From contig SCTS01000002.1 in assembly GCA_004322365.1 (NCBI GenBank), positions 24,190 to 88,189 on the forward strand: DNA of 64,000 nucleotides, read 5' to 3'. Positions within the stretch are counted from its first letter, which is position 1. Every line of letters starts with the position of its first letter. Below the pieces are notes generated by a model, which ran no database searches, had not been told where the DNA came from, and saw only the letters and a list, made by a program, of their open reading frames with translations. Source of the stretch: Patescibacteria group bacterium. GTDB taxonomy: Bacteria; Patescibacteria; Paceibacteria; UBA9973; UBA2103. The translations under genes were made by a program, and so were the position numbers. Below, piece after piece: positions 16,913 through 25,441 of the stretch.

Positions 16913-18012
16913 AGAAGCGACTGAATTACATCAGCTATTTTTTTCGGATCATGACGAATGAGGCTCCGTTCAATAGCGTCGCCTTCAATCTTGTGAAGTG
17001 GCACTACATCAGCAAATGTACCGCGAACTACACGCGAATCATTACCAAGATCATCAACCACAGGAAATGCATTTTTCTTTTCATAGTATTCCAAAATATC
17101 AGCCGGAATAGCACCGACATGCATGATTATGTGATCAGGCTTTCTTCCTGCATACGCCTCAATCTCTGCAACATGCTTTGATGCACTGTATCCACTTGTT
17201 TCAGAAGCAGTACTAAAAATATTGACGAAATAAATAAGACACGCATTTGATTGCCTGACAGCTTCCTTAAGTCCCGGTACAGCAAAGTTTGCCAAAGTCG
17301 ATGTATAGAGATCTCCAGGACCTAAAATAATAAAATCGGCTGAACCAACAGCAAGCTCTGCTTGATCAGCGAGCGAAATCTTCTCCGAAACACTAAGTCC
17401 TACAATTGCAGGGCCCCCTGGTGGACGAGCATTGATAGCGTGCTGACCAACAATCCTCTCACCACCCTCAAGCTCTGCTACTAAGGTTGCTGGGAAATCA
17501 GACACGGGCACCACATACCCACGAACACGAAGAATTTCCGAAACAGCACGAATGGCTGCACCGTCAGATCCAAGTTTGTCAGTGAGTGCAGTAAGTAAAA
17601 GATTACCAAGGTTGTGTCCAGCAATATCCCCTTTTGAAAATCGGTAGGTAAAAATATCTCGAAGCATCGTTCCGTCTTTTGCAAGAGCAACAAGCGCTTG
17701 TCTGGCATCTCCCAAAGGAAGAAAACCGTACGAATCGCGCAAACGACCCGTTGAGCCACCATCATCCGCTACAGAAACCACAGCAGACAGAGAAACGCCC
17801 GGTAAAGACTTCAAAGCTGAAAGCACAACGAATGTCCCCGTGCCTCCACCAATAGTGACAACGCGTTTAGCGTTTGTTACAAAGCGATGCCCAGACACGA
17901 ATGCATTGCGCACAGCATGAGCACGACTCTCTGGAGTACGGGCAGGGCCGAAAATCGCCTTAAAGTGCGTTTTGATACTCCGAGAGATGTTGATGTGAGG
18001 CTTCTTGTTCAT
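16909..18012 (-). CDS. YvcK/CofD-like protein (paralogue A, with N-terminal extension)
   Basis: 367 aa. VVTIGGGTGTFVVLSALK, VSVADDGGSTGRLR, LPLGDARQALVALA and GHNLGNLLLTALTD are the landmarks of the YvcK/gluconeogenesis-factor branch of the CofD superfamily. Characterised YvcK proteins bind UDP-sugars and affect cell shape and carbon flux. About 48 basic N-terminal residues precede the core and are absent from the paralogue directly upstream. It overlaps the HAD gene and the second YvcK gene by 4 bp each. Its place amid polysaccharide genes suggests a link between sugar-nucleotide levels and envelope synthesis. Confidence 0.87.
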   Translation of the reverse strand: MNKKPHINISRSIKTHFKAIFGPARTPESRAHAVRNAFVSGHRFVTNAKRVVTIGGGTGTFVVLSALKSLPGVSLSAVVSVADDGGSTGRLRDSYGFLPLGDARQALVALAKDGTMLRDIFTYRFSKGDIAGHNLGNLLLTALTDKLGSDGAAIRAVSEILRVRGYVVPVSDFPATLVAELEGGERIVGQHAINARPPGGPAIVGLSVSEKISLADQAELAVGSADFIILGPGDLYTSTLANFAVPGLKEAVRQSNACLIYFVNIFSTASETSGYSASKHVAEIEAYAGRKPDHIIMHVGAIPADILEYYEKKNAFPVVDDLGNDSRVVRGTFADVVPLHKIEGDAIERSLIRHDPKKIADVIQSLL

Positions 18013-18992
18013 AGTAGTTTACGAATAGCTGTAGCAATCTTCATTGAATCATGGCGAATGAAGCTTCTCGGAACCGTATCACCCGCAACCTTTTCAGCCA
18101 CAATCACATCAGCAAATGATCCGCGAATTATTGACGCATCCTGCGGTAAATCATCCACAATAGGAAATTCATTCTCTTTCTTATAAAGCTCCAAGACATC
18201 ATCAGGAAATGCGCCAACATGCATGATAATCGTATCGGGTCGTCTTCCTACATACCTCGTTATCTCTTCAATATGATGTGATGCAGTGTAATTGTCTGTC
18301 TGTCCTGCTTTCGTAAATAAATTCACAATGTATACAAGGTGCGCCTTTGCCCCCGTGACAGCTTCAGTAAGACCTGAAACAGTAAAATTTGCTACAGTTG
18401 AAGTAAATAAATCTCCAGGTCCTAAAATAAGTACATCGGCTTCGGCAACTGCCTCGAGTGCATCTGGTGAAACTGCGACAGATTCTTTTGTCTCAAGCGA
18501 AACTATTGGTGATCGTCCTGATATTCTCTCATCAATGAGATGTTCGCCAGTAATTTTTTCTCCATTCTCAAGATGAGCAACGAGAGTTGCGGGTCGATCT
18601 GAAACTGGCACCACACGCCCATCAACACGAAGTATCTTCGATGCAGCTTCTATAGCAAGAGCATCTGACCCAAGAATGTCAGTAAGTGCAATCAAAAAAA
18701 GATTTCCAAAATTATGTCCGTTGATATCGCCTTTTGGGAATCGGTAATCAAACAAAGAGCGCATGAGTGGAGCGCCCGTATCATCAGCAAGAGCAATCAA
18801 CGCTTGTCTTGCATCTCCTAACGGAAGAAAACCATACCCATCACGAAGACGGCCAGTAGAACCTCCATCATCAGCAACTGAAACTATTGCTTTCAGACAC
18901 ACACCTTCGACATGCTTCAAGCCTGACAAAACAACAAAAGTGCCAGTGCCGCCACCAATAGTCACAATATTCTTTCGAGGTAAATCTCCCAT
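18009..18992 (-). CDS. YvcK/CofD-like protein (paralogue B)
   Basis: 327 aa, collinear with paralogue A from its first motif (NIVTIGGGTGTFVVLSGLK) to the C-terminus (SFIRHDSMKIATAIRKLL). All glycine-rich and DDGGSTGR motifs are kept. It lacks the N-terminal extension of A. The pair overlap by 4 bp in an ATGA arrangement, so they arose by tandem duplication or were joined early. Divergence is clear across the middle region, so they are not recent copies. Function is as for A; subunits of one heteromer or two ligand specificities are both possible. Confidence 0.87.
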   Translation of the reverse strand: MGDLPRKNIVTIGGGTGTFVVLSGLKHVEGVCLKAIVSVADDGGSTGRLRDGYGFLPLGDARQALIALADDTGAPLMRSLFDYRFPKGDINGHNFGNLFLIALTDILGSDALAIEAASKILRVDGRVVPVSDRPATLVAHLENGEKITGEHLIDERISGRSPIVSLETKESVAVSPDALEAVAEADVLILGPGDLFTSTVANFTVSGLTEAVTGAKAHLVYIVNLFTKAGQTDNYTASHHIEEITRYVGRRPDTIIMHVGAFPDDVLELYKKENEFPIVDDLPQDASIIRGSFADVIVAEKVAGDTVPRSFIRHDSMKIATAIRKLL

Positions 18993-19004
18993 AGTGAAAT
19001 ACTT

Positions 19005-19838
19005 CTATTGCGGTCCGTGTACGCCCTCCAAAAGATCTGGATCCTTCCCCGTACTTTTGAGAAGTTGAATATTTTTTTCTTGGAGATGTTTCAATGCCCC
19101 CGCACCAATGTTGTCATCAACATGTAATGAATAAAAATCATTAAATGCAGAAAGATCCTTTATAAGACAATACCCACCTGCGCCACGACCACCTTCAAAA
19201 TTCACTGTGAGATGGGTTTTCCCAATACGCGGATCAGCGCCAAAAGCATCCTTTACTTTTTCGTAGTCAGCGCCAATAGAGTTGGATAAATCAAAAAGCA
19301 TATTTGCAAACACCACTTTCATTGCAAGAAAAACATTGCCTGCGTACTTCACAAGCTCACTTTCCTTTGATGTAACAATCGTTTGAAATGGCGACTTTGG
19401 AAATGTCGCAAGGACTGCCTCTGCTGCTGCTCGGTGTTCTGGAGTGTCTTTTGGTATACCAACAATATTCCTGTCAGGATTCTGAACATCCGCATCAGCT
19501 GAGCGTGCACGCAAGAATTCTGGGGAATGAAGTATGACTCTGTCAGGATACATCTCCTGAATCTTCTCAGTCGTACCGGGCAACAAAGTCGACTTAATGA
19601 CTACAATTTTTCCTACTCCGACGAGATCCATAACTCCTTCAACGATAGACGAGTCAAATCCTTCAGGTGTTGTGGGTGTTGGTACTGCAATAATAACAAC
19701 GTCACATTCTAGAATTGCATCTTTATTGCCGATATACGCAGGCTCTTTTGAATACCGCACTACTGAAAAGCCTCGACGCTCATAATCGTCGGCATACGCC
19801 TTTCCAATGAATCCTTGTCCGATAAAACCAATTTTCAT
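19005..19838 (-). CDS. UDP-glucose/GDP-mannose dehydrogenase-like protein lacking the C-terminal domain
   Basis: 277 aa from the ATG at 19838; a GTG at 19850 would add four residues. MKIGFIGQGFIGKAYADDY binds NAD. VVIIAVPTPTT, VVIKSTLLPGTTEKI, HSPEFLRA and AGNVFLAMKVVFAN match the UGD family. GAGGYCLIKDLSAF holds the catalytic Cys and Lys of GGxCxPKD. Normal enzymes have about 430 aa; here the protein stops about 40 residues after the catalytic Cys, and the UDP-binding C-terminal domain is missing. It may be a specialised short form or a decayed enzyme. It lies next to the YvcK pair. Confidence 0.82.
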   Translation of the reverse strand: MKIGFIGQGFIGKAYADDYERRGFSVVRYSKEPAYIGNKDAILECDVVIIAVPTPTTPEGFDSSIVEGVMDLVGVGKIVVIKSTLLPGTTEKIQEMYPDRVILHSPEFLRARSADADVQNPDRNIVGIPKDTPEHRAAAEAVLATFPKSPFQTIVTSKESELVKYAGNVFLAMKVVFANMLFDLSNSIGADYEKVKDAFGADPRIGKTHLTVNFEGGRGAGGYCLIKDLSAFNDFYSLHVDDNIGAGALKHLQEKNIQLLKSTGKDPDLLEGVHGPQ

Positions 19839-19886
19839 AGAGTTCTGCACTGAATAGTACTAAAATAAACGCCTTTAAGCGATGCT

Positions 19887-20963
19887 TTATATAGAACACC
19901 TCGAGAGTGCCCTTTGGTAACAGAGGAGATACTCTTCCATAGACATACTATGATGACGGGCAGACTCAAGAGCCTGAGCGCCCAAACGCATGCGGATCTC
20001 CTTGTCTTCAATGAGGCGCTTCATAGCGACTGCAATTGCCGAGCTAGTTCCCGAGACTACCAAGGCTTCCTTTTTATCCTCGAACACTTCGCCAACAATC
20101 CCAACATCAGTTGTAATTATTGCCAACCCAGAGAGCCCTGCTTCTATAAGAGATACTCCGTACCCCTCAAATCGAGACGCCTGAACAAACACATCTGCAC
20201 TTTCATAGTATTGCGCAGGATCTTGCCATCCCACAAAACGAACCCTCTCCCCTAACCCTAAACGCTTTACCCTAAACTCTAAACTTTTCTTCAGCGGTCC
20301 ATCACCGACAATGGTGAGCTCAGCATCAGGAGTAAGAGCGACGGCATCAATAATTAAATGAACTCGTTTTTCACTCGTCAGTCTAGAAACTGATAGGAAT
20401 TTCAAAGAACCAATGTTGGACCTCGTAGGTCCAACGTCTGAAGTGTATTCAGTATGTATAGGAAGCACTGTCACAGGCACCTTTGTAACTTTGCGGACAC
20501 TTTTTAGAACACGCTCTGAAACAACACGGATGCAGGTAGCACGACCTAAAATAAAAATAGCGAGCAATGCCTCAATAACACGGCGAGGTGATTCCGTAAG
20601 AAAACCGAGAGAAAAACAATCGGTATGGAGTTGTACTTGAAATGGAATATGGCGAGCTTTCGCAATACCGTATCCCAATACACCAATGAAAAAAGGATCT
20701 TGTGCTGACACGATGTCATATGCTTTCTCTTTAGTGAGCGCACGAAGAGTTCTTTGCATATTTAAAAAACTTGAAAATCTATTTGTACCTCCAGCAGTCA
20801 CCGCTCGAACATTCGGTGCAAGTGTTATTTCTTGAGGCACTCCAACTCCAGCCACAACAATCAATAATTCATCAACAATACTGCCGTAAAGAGCCATGCG
20901 ATTTGCTACGCGTGAACCTGCATCAAAAATCTTTACATCACTTGAAAGCATCAAGAGGTGCAT
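19887..20963 (-). CDS. Family 4 glycosyltransferase with an embedded 7-nt repeat
   Basis: 358 aa GT-B enzyme. LKFLSVSRLTSEKRVHLII opens the donor domain, AELTIVGDGPLKKSLE follows, and EGYGVSLIEAGLSG is the EX7E motif. The segment SLEFRVKRLGLGERVRF is encoded by a run of seven-base repeats (20249-20290), yet falls where GT4 proteins carry a variable surface helix, so the frame stays open. Its start lies 1 bp from the stop of the upstream GT4. It likely adds one sugar to the surface glycan. Confidence 0.88.
   Translation of the reverse strand: MHLLMLSSDVKIFDAGSRVANRMALYGSIVDELLIVVAGVGVPQEITLAPNVRAVTAGGTNRFSSFLNMQRTLRALTKEKAYDIVSAQDPFFIGVLGYGIAKARHIPFQVQLHTDCFSLGFLTESPRRVIEALLAIFILGRATCIRVVSERVLKSVRKVTKVPVTVLPIHTEYTSDVGPTRSNIGSLKFLSVSRLTSEKRVHLIIDAVALTPDAELTIVGDGPLKKSLEFRVKRLGLGERVRFVGWQDPAQYYESADVFVQASRFEGYGVSLIEAGLSGLAIITTDVGIVGEVFEDKKEALVVSGTSSAIAVAMKRLIEDKEIRMRLGAQALESARHHSMSMEEYLLCYQRALSRCSI
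20249..20290 (-). repeat. Heptanucleotide repeat tract inside a glycosyltransferase gene
   Basis: Read as heptads on the plus strand: CCCTAAC, CCTAAAC, GCTTTAC, CCTAAAC, TCTAAAC, then a decayed unit. On the minus strand this is GTTTAGG-like, the same family as the TAGSKTT tracts elsewhere in the window. It is in frame. Confidence 0.7.
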
Positions 20964-20964
20964 A

Positions 20965-22080
20965 TCAGTGTGTGTTCATCCCTTTTAGAAGCTTAGCGAT
21001 TTCATCAATCATGCGCTCATTAGAAAATTGCTTAACGCGCCGTTTCGCTGAAGCAACGAGATTGGCACGAAGTGTTGCGTCTCCCAAAAGAGCATTTGTA
21101 TGGTTCATGATTGCATCCGCATCGTTTGCCTTCACAAGGTAGCCATTTTTTGCATGATCAACAATTTCCACATTGCCACCAACTTTGGTAGTAATAATAG
21201 GCACGCCAATTGCCATTGCCTCCAAAATGAGATGCGAAAATCCTTCGTATGCAGTATTGAGAATAAACACATCAGACGCACGAAGATAGCGTATGAGAAT
21301 ATCTCGCTCTAAAGAGCCTGCGAAGATAACGTCATTCTCAACACCTGTTTCAACAGCAAGACGCTCGAGCATGCCTGCATCAGGACCTGAACCAATGATA
21401 AGCAGTTTTGTTTCTGGAAAAGATTTTTGAATTTTTGGAAGCAGACGAATGAGTGTGTCGAAACCTTTCCATGGCACCAACCTTCCCACTGATACAAGAA
21501 GTTTTCCATGAAACCTCAAGAGTCCACGAAGCACTGTTTTATTGCCAGTGTCTCCTAAGTCTTCAATGCCGTTGTATATAACTGAAACTTTTTTATGAGA
21601 GAGATTCCATGCTCCAAGAATTTTTGCTAAATACTTTGACGGCACCACCACTCTGTCAGCACGACTTGCAACAGCACGCTCAACAAAGCGAAACATCTTA
21701 GGGATTAGTGGAAGCGTAGCGTATTGAAATGATTCAAGGGTGCCAGTGTAACCAAAGCGTTGTGTCGCCTGCTCCCATGCGTAGTCACCAACAACTTTCA
21801 ATACAAAAGTTTTTTTCATGAAAAACGAAGCAATCATCGTCGGCACGCCGACAGACATTGGGTCTTGCGCATAAAGAATGTCAGCACGACGACCCTCCTT
21901 AAGTATGAGGAAAAAATACACTATATGGCGTATGAATTTCGGAAAACGACGGACTTTTATGAACGGCAAAACAATCACCTCAATTCCATACTGAGGAAGC
22001 GCCACTTCAAGTTTCCTTGAATAGGTTGCGGGTCCGCCAATCTCGGGCGGGTAGAGTCCTGTCGCAATAAGGACTTTCAT
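20965..22080 (-). CDS. Family 4 glycosyltransferase
   Basis: 371 aa. The start MKVLIATGLYPPEIGGPATYS is typical of GT4 enzymes, with the Gly-Gly loop near residue 15. LLVSVGRLVPWKGFDTLIRL, KLLIIGSGPDAGML, FILNTAYEGFSHLILEAMAIG (EX7E) and GGNVEIVDHAKNGYLV follow in the expected order. It forms a pair with the next GT4 gene. It probably works at the cytoplasmic membrane on a lipid-linked acceptor. A 60-bp gap separates it from the epimerase gene upstream. Confidence 0.9.
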   Translation of the reverse strand: MKVLIATGLYPPEIGGPATYSRKLEVALPQYGIEVIVLPFIKVRRFPKFIRHIVYFFLILKEGRRADILYAQDPMSVGVPTMIASFFMKKTFVLKVVGDYAWEQATQRFGYTGTLESFQYATLPLIPKMFRFVERAVASRADRVVVPSKYLAKILGAWNLSHKKVSVIYNGIEDLGDTGNKTVLRGLLRFHGKLLVSVGRLVPWKGFDTLIRLLPKIQKSFPETKLLIIGSGPDAGMLERLAVETGVENDVIFAGSLERDILIRYLRASDVFILNTAYEGFSHLILEAMAIGVPIITTKVGGNVEIVDHAKNGYLVKANDADAIMNHTNALLGDATLRANLVASAKRRVKQFSNERMIDEIAKLLKGMNTH

Positions 22081-22140
22081 GAGTGCACTATATCAAAATC
22101 AGCAACTTCGCGTCGTTAATTGACGAAACATGAATACCGC

Positions 22141-23088
22141 TCAAAAACTGAGACCCTGAGGACGTATAGGGTTCTCTTTTCTGAGAGTAATCAACTCACG
22201 AATACCCGTCTGCAAAGAAACACGAGGTGCATAGCCAAGAATGGTGGAAATTTTAGAAAGATCTGCCTGCTGATTCTGAATATAGCCTGACGGAATTGGA
22301 TTTTCTATAAATGTCGCTGGTATAGCCACCTCACGCTCCGCATTAATGATGTCTACAAGGTCACGCACACTCACTGCCTCACTTGTACCAACATTGAAAA
22401 TCTCAAACCCAGAAATATCCGCCGTGATGGCAAGTTCGAACGCGGAGACAAGATCATGAACGCTCGTAAAATCGCGTGTCTGTGTACCGTCACCATAAAT
22501 GACCGGCGACTTCCCTTCTTCCATTCCCCAAATAAATTGCGATACCAAATTTGCAAAAGCCCCCTTATGTTCTTCATGGGGTCCGTACACACTCATAAAA
22601 CGAAACGCGACTATGGGCATACCATGGAGTGCGCTAAAAACTCTTGAGATATTTTCTTGTGCATACTTACTCACCGCATAGAAATTAGTCGGTATAACCT
22701 CTTGTGTTTCTTTGAGTGGAACCGGATTATTAGCGTACACCGATGAAGTTGAGGCAAAAAGAACTTTTTTTGCTTTCACTGCCACTGCGTACTCAAGAAC
22801 GGCAATGTGCCCCAATATGTTATTAGACAGAGCTCCAGATAAATCAACAGTAAACATTGGTGATGAAGAAGACGCGGCGAGATGGATAATGATGTCTGGA
22901 GCATCTGCTTTTTTTAAAACGGACATATCTCGCACATCACCCTCAATACAGAGAATGCCGGGCTCAAGATTTTCTGGAACGCCGAGCGAAAAATTATCTA
23001 TAACGGTAACGCTATGACCTTGCTGAGAAAAAGTATTCGCCGCATTACTGCCGATAAACCCAGCGCCACCAGTGATAAGTATTTTCAT
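22141..23088 (-). CDS. NAD-dependent nucleotide-sugar epimerase/dehydratase
   Basis: 315 aa extended SDR. MKILITGGAGFIGSN binds NAD, SSSVYA carries the catalytic Ser/Thr, and FYAVSKYAQE the Tyr-x3-Lys. FRFMSVYGPHEEHKGAFAN and IYGDGTQTRDFTSVHD are typical of UDP-glucose 4-epimerase and UDP-GlcNAc epimerase relatives. The substrate cannot be fixed from sequence alone. It is followed by two GT4 genes and preceded by manC with a 9-bp gap, so it provides a modified sugar nucleotide for the surface glycan. Confidence 0.88.
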   Translation of the reverse strand: MKILITGGAGFIGSNAANTFSQQGHSVTVIDNFSLGVPENLEPGILCIEGDVRDMSVLKKADAPDIIIHLAASSSSPMFTVDLSGALSNNILGHIAVLEYAVAVKAKKVLFASTSSVYANNPVPLKETQEVIPTNFYAVSKYAQENISRVFSALHGMPIVAFRFMSVYGPHEEHKGAFANLVSQFIWGMEEGKSPVIYGDGTQTRDFTSVHDLVSAFELAITADISGFEIFNVGTSEAVSVRDLVDIINAEREVAIPATFIENPIPSGYIQNQQADLSKISTILGYAPRVSLQTGIRELITLRKENPIRPQGLSF

Positions 23089-23097
23089 GATTAATTT

Positions 23098-24192
23098 TTA
23101 TGAAAGGTGTGGCTCGTTTTCAAGAAGCCGTTGCAATGTGGGCTTTATATCCTGACTTCTATTTTTAGACATAATCAAGACCGCGTCTTCAGTTTCTACC
23201 ACAATAAGATTATCAACCCCAATAGCAACGATTGGTCTATGGGTACTTATGAGGAGAGTATTTTTACTTTCATGCTCAACCACTTTCCCTGCAGTATGAA
23301 GACCCTTCTTTCTTTTCTGAGTGAGAATACTGTGTACGGCTTCCCAATCACCGATATCAGACCAATCGACAGAAGACGGAATAACAATGAGTCGTGCAGT
23401 CTTTTCAGTAATCAAGTACTCAAACGACTGTTTTGATAGTTTCTTAAAATACACTCCTGCACTTTTTGATTTATCTGCGAGAGCCCCTACAAGAAGATGA
23501 ATATTTTCTTTATATTCTTTTTTCGATTTCTTCAGCATCTCCAAAAGATTTTTTGCGTTTGTGATTTTATAGCCGGTATTCCATAAGTAACGCCCAGAAG
23601 CGATGAACTTCAATGCGTGCTTTGTGTCAGGCTTCTCAACAAAAGATTCAACACGGTACAGCGGTGCCCGAAATCCTTTGATTGGCTTCGCATCATTAAA
23701 ACGTATATATCCTAAACCTGTGTGAGGTGAAAGTGGTCGTACTCCTATCATCACAATATCCTCAGGAAACTGCCGTGCTGCATCAAAACCCAACGCAACA
23801 GAGTCATGAAAAATCTTCGGAGTATCGATGAGATGGTCTGAGTTAAAAATTCCTACAGTAGCATCTTTATCTTTTGCATAAATCACCGCCGCAGCAAACG
23901 CAAACGCTGGTGCGGTATCACGAGCTTCAGGTTCAATGATTATGTTCTTCTTCGCAATATCTGGCTCCTGCTCCTGTATATACGATAAATATTCTGCAGG
24001 AATTTGTACAAAAATCTTCTCTGGGGCGAATGACAGCAAGAGCTGTTTGTACATGAGCTGAAAAAGCGTTTTCTCTCCAACGAAGCGTTGAAACTGCTTC
24101 GGTTTATTTTTTCGACTCAAAGGCCAAAGTCGTGTTCCGCTACCGCCAGCCATGATGACTGCGTAGTCATGAGAGTTTTTTGTTTTTTTCAT
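23098..24192 (-). CDS. manC: Mannose-1-phosphate guanylyltransferase
   Basis: 364 aa. VIMAGGSGTRLWPLSRKNKP is the diagnostic GDP-mannose pyrophosphorylase motif. GVRPLSPHTGLGYIRF and ESFVEKPD follow, with the sugar-phosphate-binding Lys. DWSDIGDWEAVHSIL is also conserved. The protein lacks the C-terminal phosphomannose-isomerase domain of long ManC. It makes GDP-mannose, the substrate of the GMD enzyme at 404-1414. The gene ends with CACACCTTTCAT just before its stop, which resembles the repeat at 10723-10744. Confidence 0.94.
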   Translation of the reverse strand: MKKTKNSHDYAVIMAGGSGTRLWPLSRKNKPKQFQRFVGEKTLFQLMYKQLLLSFAPEKIFVQIPAEYLSYIQEQEPDIAKKNIIIEPEARDTAPAFAFAAAVIYAKDKDATVGIFNSDHLIDTPKIFHDSVALGFDAARQFPEDIVMIGVRPLSPHTGLGYIRFNDAKPIKGFRAPLYRVESFVEKPDTKHALKFIASGRYLWNTGYKITNAKNLLEMLKKSKKEYKENIHLLVGALADKSKSAGVYFKKLSKQSFEYLITEKTARLIVIPSSVDWSDIGDWEAVHSILTQKRKKGLHTAGKVVEHESKNTLLISTHRPIVAIGVDNLIVVETEDAVLIMSKNRSQDIKPTLQRLLENEPHLS

Positions 24193-24238
24193 AAAAATAC
24201 TCGAGGAGTATGAAGTGTAGCAGAATCAGAAAAATGGC

Positions 24239-25441
24239 TCAAAATATACTGAACACCCTTTCTCGCATATCTTTGGCAATGTGATTCCAGTCATATCCTT
24301 TCTCGGTAAGTGCCTCTGCATTCTGTACCACTACAGCTACGGCTTCAGGGTGCGCCAATATATGCTTCACCGTTTCAGCTATCTGCTTAGGGCTGTCAGC
24401 GTCAACCGCAAAACCGGTTGGTGCTTTATCTGGATTGCGCACCGAGTCAAAGAGAAAATCAGCAATACCTCCTTCTTGGGTTGCAATCACAGGGATGCCA
24501 CTAGCAAAAGCCTCTATAAATGAATTTCCCATACCCTCCGAGCGTGAAGGTCGAATGAATATGTCGGACACATGAAGATACTTCGGGATATCCCCGTAGG
24601 TAACATGACCAAGAAACAGCACCCTAGTTTGTAACTTGGAGTTTGTAACTTGGAGTTTGAGCTTCTCTTCATCCGGACCAGTGCCGAGAATAAGAAATTT
24701 TATATTTTCAGGGAGAAGTGAGAGTGCATGAATAACATCATCAATTGCATTTTTATGAACGAGTCGTGATGCAGTAATGAGAAAAATATCATCCTTCCCT
24801 TTATGGAGTTTTTCTTTAAGAGCAATGAGTTCCAACACAGGAACTTCCTTTGAAAACGCCACCGTGTTAACACCATTTGGAATTACTATCGGCTCGCCTG
24901 CATAGCCCATTCGTTTTGCCCACGCCCCAAGAAAAGTGGAAATAACCTGCACCCTATCTGCACCTGTAAAAGCATATTTAAATAGAGGCCACGCTGGCAA
25001 TGCAAGTCGTTCAATATATTTTGGCGGATCTCCCTCTTGAAGAGTAAGAACATATTTAACTGAAGGCTTAAGGAGTTTAAATATCCCTACTGCAATACCC
25101 ACTGAATGCGCCATCATCCCCCATATCCCGTCGTAGCGGTATTTCTTATGAAGAGTAAGTGCGTAGAAAGGTGCGAGGCCTTGGAAAAGAAATTTATTTA
25201 AAGCAAGCGGAAACTTCTTTAAATCAGCCATTGACGGGTTGTTGGTAACAAACCCAATGCGGTGCACCAACACATTTCCTACCTGCTCCACTTTTGGTAG
25301 AGCCGAATCAAAACGAAGCGTCACCATATGAAACTCAATGTCTGTGCAGGCTACACGGTCGGTAATATCTTTAATGGCAACCTCAGCGCCCCCTATATAT
25401 TTTGGATAGTATGCGAGAGAAAAAATGAGAACTCGTTTCAT
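24239..25441 (-). CDS. Family 4 glycosyltransferase with an embedded 7-nt repeat
   Basis: 400 aa. MKRVLIFSLAYYPKYIGGAEVAI is a classic GT4 N-terminus. LITASRLVHKNAIDDVIHAL, KFLILGTGPDEEKL, RPSRSEGMGNSFIEAFASG (EX7E) and ATQEGGIADFL follow. The stretch KLQVTNSKLQTRVLF is encoded by five perfect seven-base units (24625-24659) at the same structural position as the repeat in the GT4 at 19887-20963. It is coupled to the epimerase gene upstream by a 4-bp overlap. Confidence 0.9.
   Translation of the reverse strand: MKRVLIFSLAYYPKYIGGAEVAIKDITDRVACTDIEFHMVTLRFDSALPKVEQVGNVLVHRIGFVTNNPSMADLKKFPLALNKFLFQGLAPFYALTLHKKYRYDGIWGMMAHSVGIAVGIFKLLKPSVKYVLTLQEGDPPKYIERLALPAWPLFKYAFTGADRVQVISTFLGAWAKRMGYAGEPIVIPNGVNTVAFSKEVPVLELIALKEKLHKGKDDIFLITASRLVHKNAIDDVIHALSLLPENIKFLILGTGPDEEKLKLQVTNSKLQTRVLFLGHVTYGDIPKYLHVSDIFIRPSRSEGMGNSFIEAFASGIPVIATQEGGIADFLFDSVRNPDKAPTGFAVDADSPKQIAETVKHILAHPEAVAVVVQNAEALTEKGYDWNHIAKDMRERVFSIF
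24625..24666 (-). repeat. Heptanucleotide repeat tract inside a second glycosyltransferase gene
   Basis: Plus-strand units TAGTTTG, TAACTTG, GAGTTTG, TAACTTG, GAGTTTG, AGCTTCT in unbroken 7-nt register, including an exact 14-bp tandem. The reading frame is maintained. Confidence 0.75.

Noticed and set aside
16909..18992. CofD role in coenzyme F420 synthesis
   Set aside because: Both copies have the YvcK-type motifs, and no other F420 genes are seen.
20249..20290. Telomere-like TTTAGGG units
   Set aside because: Similar 7-nt units with other sequences occur at many internal sites, so this is one variant of a dispersed repeat family and not a chromosome end.
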